Below are positions 62,061 through 64,000 of a stretch of DNA of 64,000 bases, piece by piece. Position 1 is the stretch's first letter. Each line of letters begins with the position of its first letter. Origin of the DNA: Brachybacterium faecium DSM 4810 (GTDB lineage Bacteria; Actinomycetota; Actinomycetes; Actinomycetales; Dermabacteraceae); assembly GCA_000023405.1 (NCBI GenBank), contig CP001643.1, forward strand, positions 2,914,001-2,978,000. Direction: 5' to 3'. The translations under genes were made by a program, and so were the position numbers. The notes under the pieces are model-generated. The model searched no databases. It saw only the letters and a program-made list of their open reading frames with translations, and had not been told where the DNA came from.

Positions 62061-63620
62061 TCAGGCGCCGAGCAGGAGCGTCCTCTCCCCCACCGTGACC
62101 AGCGCTCTCCCGCCGCCCAGGGCGTGCACGGCACCGATCTCCTCCGCGGTGCGGGCCTCGAGGGAGACCTCCCCGCTCGCGGCGTCGAGCACCTGCACCC
62201 GCTGGGCACCGCGCGGGTCCAACGGCTCCTCGCGCACCACCTCGTCGAGCACCACGGCGGTGCCGGCCTCGAGCGTGCCCCGCACCTCGGTGCCCGGGGC
62301 GGTCAGCGGGAGGGTCCACAGGTTCGTGCCGTCGGCGGTGTCGTAGCCCAGCAGCTGCCCGGCCTCGTTGGTGACGACCATGGCAGCGCCGTCGATCCCG
62401 ATCCGGGCCGTGAACGCGCTGGCCTCCTGCACGCCCTCACCACCCGGCGCGCTCCAGGCCGCCTGCTGCTCGGAGGCGATGATCTCCCCGGCAACCTCGG
62501 CACCGGCCTCGGTCCCCTCGGCCAGCACCCGGCCCTGATCCAGCCGCACCGTCCACGTGCCTGCCGGCGAGGGATCGGACTGCCACAGCTGCTCCCCCTC
62601 ATGGAAGGCGGTCGCGGTGAGCGCGCCGTCCTCGGCGGAGCAGACGGTGAGCACCTGCGGCGCGGCCTCGCGCGGATCCTCGGCGGTGGCCGGCGCCTCG
62701 GTCGCGGCGAGGCGGCACTCCTCCTCGGGCCCGGCGAGGATCCGGCCGACGGGGAAGCCGGTGGCGGGGTCGAGCTGCACCCAGCCCTGGGCGGGGTCGA
62801 AGTGCAGGGGCACCGCGGGCAGCACCCCGTCCGCGCGGGCGGCGTCGAGCAGGCCCGTCTCGGCCTCGGCGCGGGCGGGCACGGCCTGGCCGGCGGGGTC
62901 CGTGCCCCGGGTCTCGGCGCTGCCGGTGACCACCCACAGCGGCTCCTCGGGGGCGGTGAGGTCGTAGCCGGAGAGGTGGCAGTACCCGTCGGTGCAGTCG
63001 CGCAGCACGAGCACGCCGTCCGCGAGCGCGAGCGGGGTGCCCTCGAAGGTCGTGGTCGGGAAGCCGCCGTCAGGGGTGGACAGGGAGCGGTCCAGGGAGA
63101 GCACCGCGGTGCTGGCGCCGGTGGCGCGCACCAGATGGGTGCCGTCGTGCGAGAGGGCGAGGACGTCATGCGCCGAGGCGTCGACGGGGCGGACGCCGTG
63201 CGCGTCGAGCAGCTGGCTGCTGCCGTCGGCGCGGCGCACCAGCACCGGCGCGTCCGGGAGCGGCAGGGAGTGCACCACGTCGCCCTCGCCGAGCGCCGCG
63301 ATGCTCGCCGTCGCGCTCTGCTCGAGCGGGTCGAGGCGGGTGGCGACCACCGCCGGGGTGGTGAGGGCGGCGGCGAGGACGAGGGCGAGCAGCCCGGCCG
63401 CGGCGCCCCGGGCCCGGCGCGGCAGGCGCGGCCCGAGCACGGCGAGCAGCGCGGCCCCCAGCCCGGCGCCGGCGAGCAGCCCGGCGGCCAGGCGCAGCAC
63501 GCCGAGCACGAGATGATCGGCCAGCAGGGCGCAGATCCCGGCCACGGCCAGCAGCGTCACCGCGGCACCGAGCCAGAGGGTCCGTTCGCCCTGCTCCTGC
63601 CCCTCCGCTGCGTGCCTCAC
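62061..63620 (-). CDS. membrane protein with beta-propeller-like (PQQ-type) outer domain
   Basis: 519 residues from a GTG at 63620. About four N-terminal membrane helices (LWLGAAVTLLAVAGICALLADHL onward, LAAGLLAGAGLGAALLAVLG, AAGLLALVLAAALTTPAVVAT) precede ~420 extracytoplasmic residues of repeated beta strands with W-containing turns (VWVVTG-like and NLWTLPLTAPG, GQLLGYDTADG), like PQQ/WD40-type propeller blades. It starts seven bases after the tgt stop and may be co-transcribed with it. The function is not known. Confidence 0.72.
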   Translation of the reverse strand: MRHAAEGQEQGERTLWLGAAVTLLAVAGICALLADHLVLGVLRLAAGLLAGAGLGAALLAVLGPRLPRRARGAAAGLLALVLAAALTTPAVVATRLDPLEQSATASIAALGEGDVVHSLPLPDAPVLVRRADGSSQLLDAHGVRPVDASAHDVLALSHDGTHLVRATGASTAVLSLDRSLSTPDGGFPTTTFEGTPLALADGVLVLRDCTDGYCHLSGYDLTAPEEPLWVVTGSAETRGTDPAGQAVPARAEAETGLLDAARADGVLPAVPLHFDPAQGWVQLDPATGFPVGRILAGPEEECRLAATEAPATAEDPREAAPQVLTVCSAEDGALTATAFHEGEQLWQSDPSPAGTWTVRLDQGRVLAEGTEAGAEVAGEIIASEQQAAWSAPGGEGVQEASAFTARIGIDGAAMVVTNEAGQLLGYDTADGTNLWTLPLTAPGTEVRGTLEAGTAVVLDEVVREEPLDPRGAQRVQVLDAASGEVSLEARTAEEIGAVHALGGGRALVTVGERTLLLGA

Positions 63621-63627
63621 GCGGGCC

Positions 63628-64000
63628 TCACCGCGGGGAGCCGTAGTAGGCGCCGGTGGTCTCCTCCCGCAGGGCCTCGAAGTCGCCGCTGTGCAGGGAG
63701 GCGCGGATCTGGTCCACCAGGCGCACCACGAAGCGTTCGTTGTGGATCGTGCACAGCGTCGAGGAGAGCATCTCCTTGGCGCGGAACAGGTGGTGCACGT
63801 ACGCGGCGGTGTAGTGGGTGCAGGTGTAGCAGTCGCAGCTCTCGTCGATGGGGGCGAACTGGCGGCGGTACCGTGCGCCGGTGAGGTTCACCCTCCCGGA
63901 GCGGGTGTACACGGCGCTGTTGCGCGCCACCCGGGACGGGGAGACGCAGTCGAAGGTGTCGGCCCCGGCGGCGATCGCGACGAACAGGTCGTCGACCTCG
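63628..64000 (-). CDS. tgt: tRNA-guanine transglycosylase, C-terminal part (5' end outside window)
   Basis: Exchanges the wobble guanine of certain tRNAs for a queuine precursor. Only the last ~124 codons are present; the gene runs out of the window on the right. Visible are GADTFDCVSPSRVARNSAVYT, with the family Asp-x-Val-x-Pro-x-R-x-A-R-N pattern, and the zinc-binding block CDCYTCTHYTAAYVHHL (C-x-C-x2-C...H). The C-terminal helical tail includes IHNERFVVRLVDQIRASL. The stop is seven bases before the propeller-type membrane gene. Confidence 0.93.
   Translation of the reverse strand, partial: EVDDLFVAIAAGADTFDCVSPSRVARNSAVYTRSGRVNLTGARYRRQFAPIDESCDCYTCTHYTAAYVHHLFRAKEMLSSTLCTIHNERFVVRLVDQIRASLHSGDFEALREETTGAYYGSPR

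Overview
This is chromosomal DNA from a high-GC Gram-positive actinobacterium. Coding sequence is strongly GC-rich with GC-biased third codon positions, GTG and TTG starts are frequent, and many neighbouring genes overlap as ATGA or GTGA. A WhiB4-type protein, a GlxR/Crp-type regulator and a bifunctional PBP with a PASTA domain fit this. The set of teichoic-acid-type polymer genes, lacZ, GH20 and maltokinase suggests Micrococcales, possibly Brachybacterium or another Dermabacteraceae. That placement is inference.

Layout. 1-5.3 kb: end of a Gfo/Idh/MocA oxidoreductase, tmk-holB, DUF3027, a cold-shock protein, a CoA-type Nudix hydrolase and nth. 5.4-12.2 kb: crp/glxR regulator, MBL hydrolase, RidA, DUF4177, whiB4, ponA-like PBP, metallophosphoesterase and tRNA-Pro. 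The stretch from Nudix to phosphoesterase keeps the order of the Mycobacterium tuberculosis Rv3672c-Rv3683 locus, with some genes missing. 12.7-20.4 kb: NlpC/P60 endopeptidase, GH20 hexosaminidase, LytR_C protein, a CshA-repeat surface protein, maltokinase and a hypothetical protein. 20.5-24 kb: an SMC/MukB-like ATPase, jetC.

24.3-45.4 kb is a large cell-wall glycopolymer region. It holds a GlfT2-like galactofuranosyltransferase, three CDP-glycerol/ribitol polyol-phosphate transferases, a CDP-ribitol pair (IspD/TarI-like plus SDR), a TagE-like glycosyltransferase, the TagGH exporter, a pyruvyl transferase, two large GT2 enzymes and an OatA-like acyltransferase. Together these would build, decorate and export a polyol-phosphate polymer. 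The TagE-like gene is cut by a complete ISL3-family insertion sequence (31533-32977) with a perfect 8-bp target duplication; removing it restores a 612-codon reading frame.

45.5-50.6 kb is a siderophore uptake operon (binding protein, two permeases, and an ATPase fused to a siderophore-interacting reductase) behind a candidate IdeR/DtxR box. 50.7-54.6 kb carries jetB (DUF4194) and jetA (DUF3375). With jetC about 27 kb away, these make a Wadjet/Mks-type condensin set split into three places but still on one strand in the canonical A-B-C order; no jetD is visible. 55-61.2 kb is a sugar ABC transporter (binding protein and two permeases, no ATPase) followed by lacZ under a promoter with a perfect LacI-type palindrome. 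61.3-64 kb: two membrane proteins of unknown function and the end of tgt.
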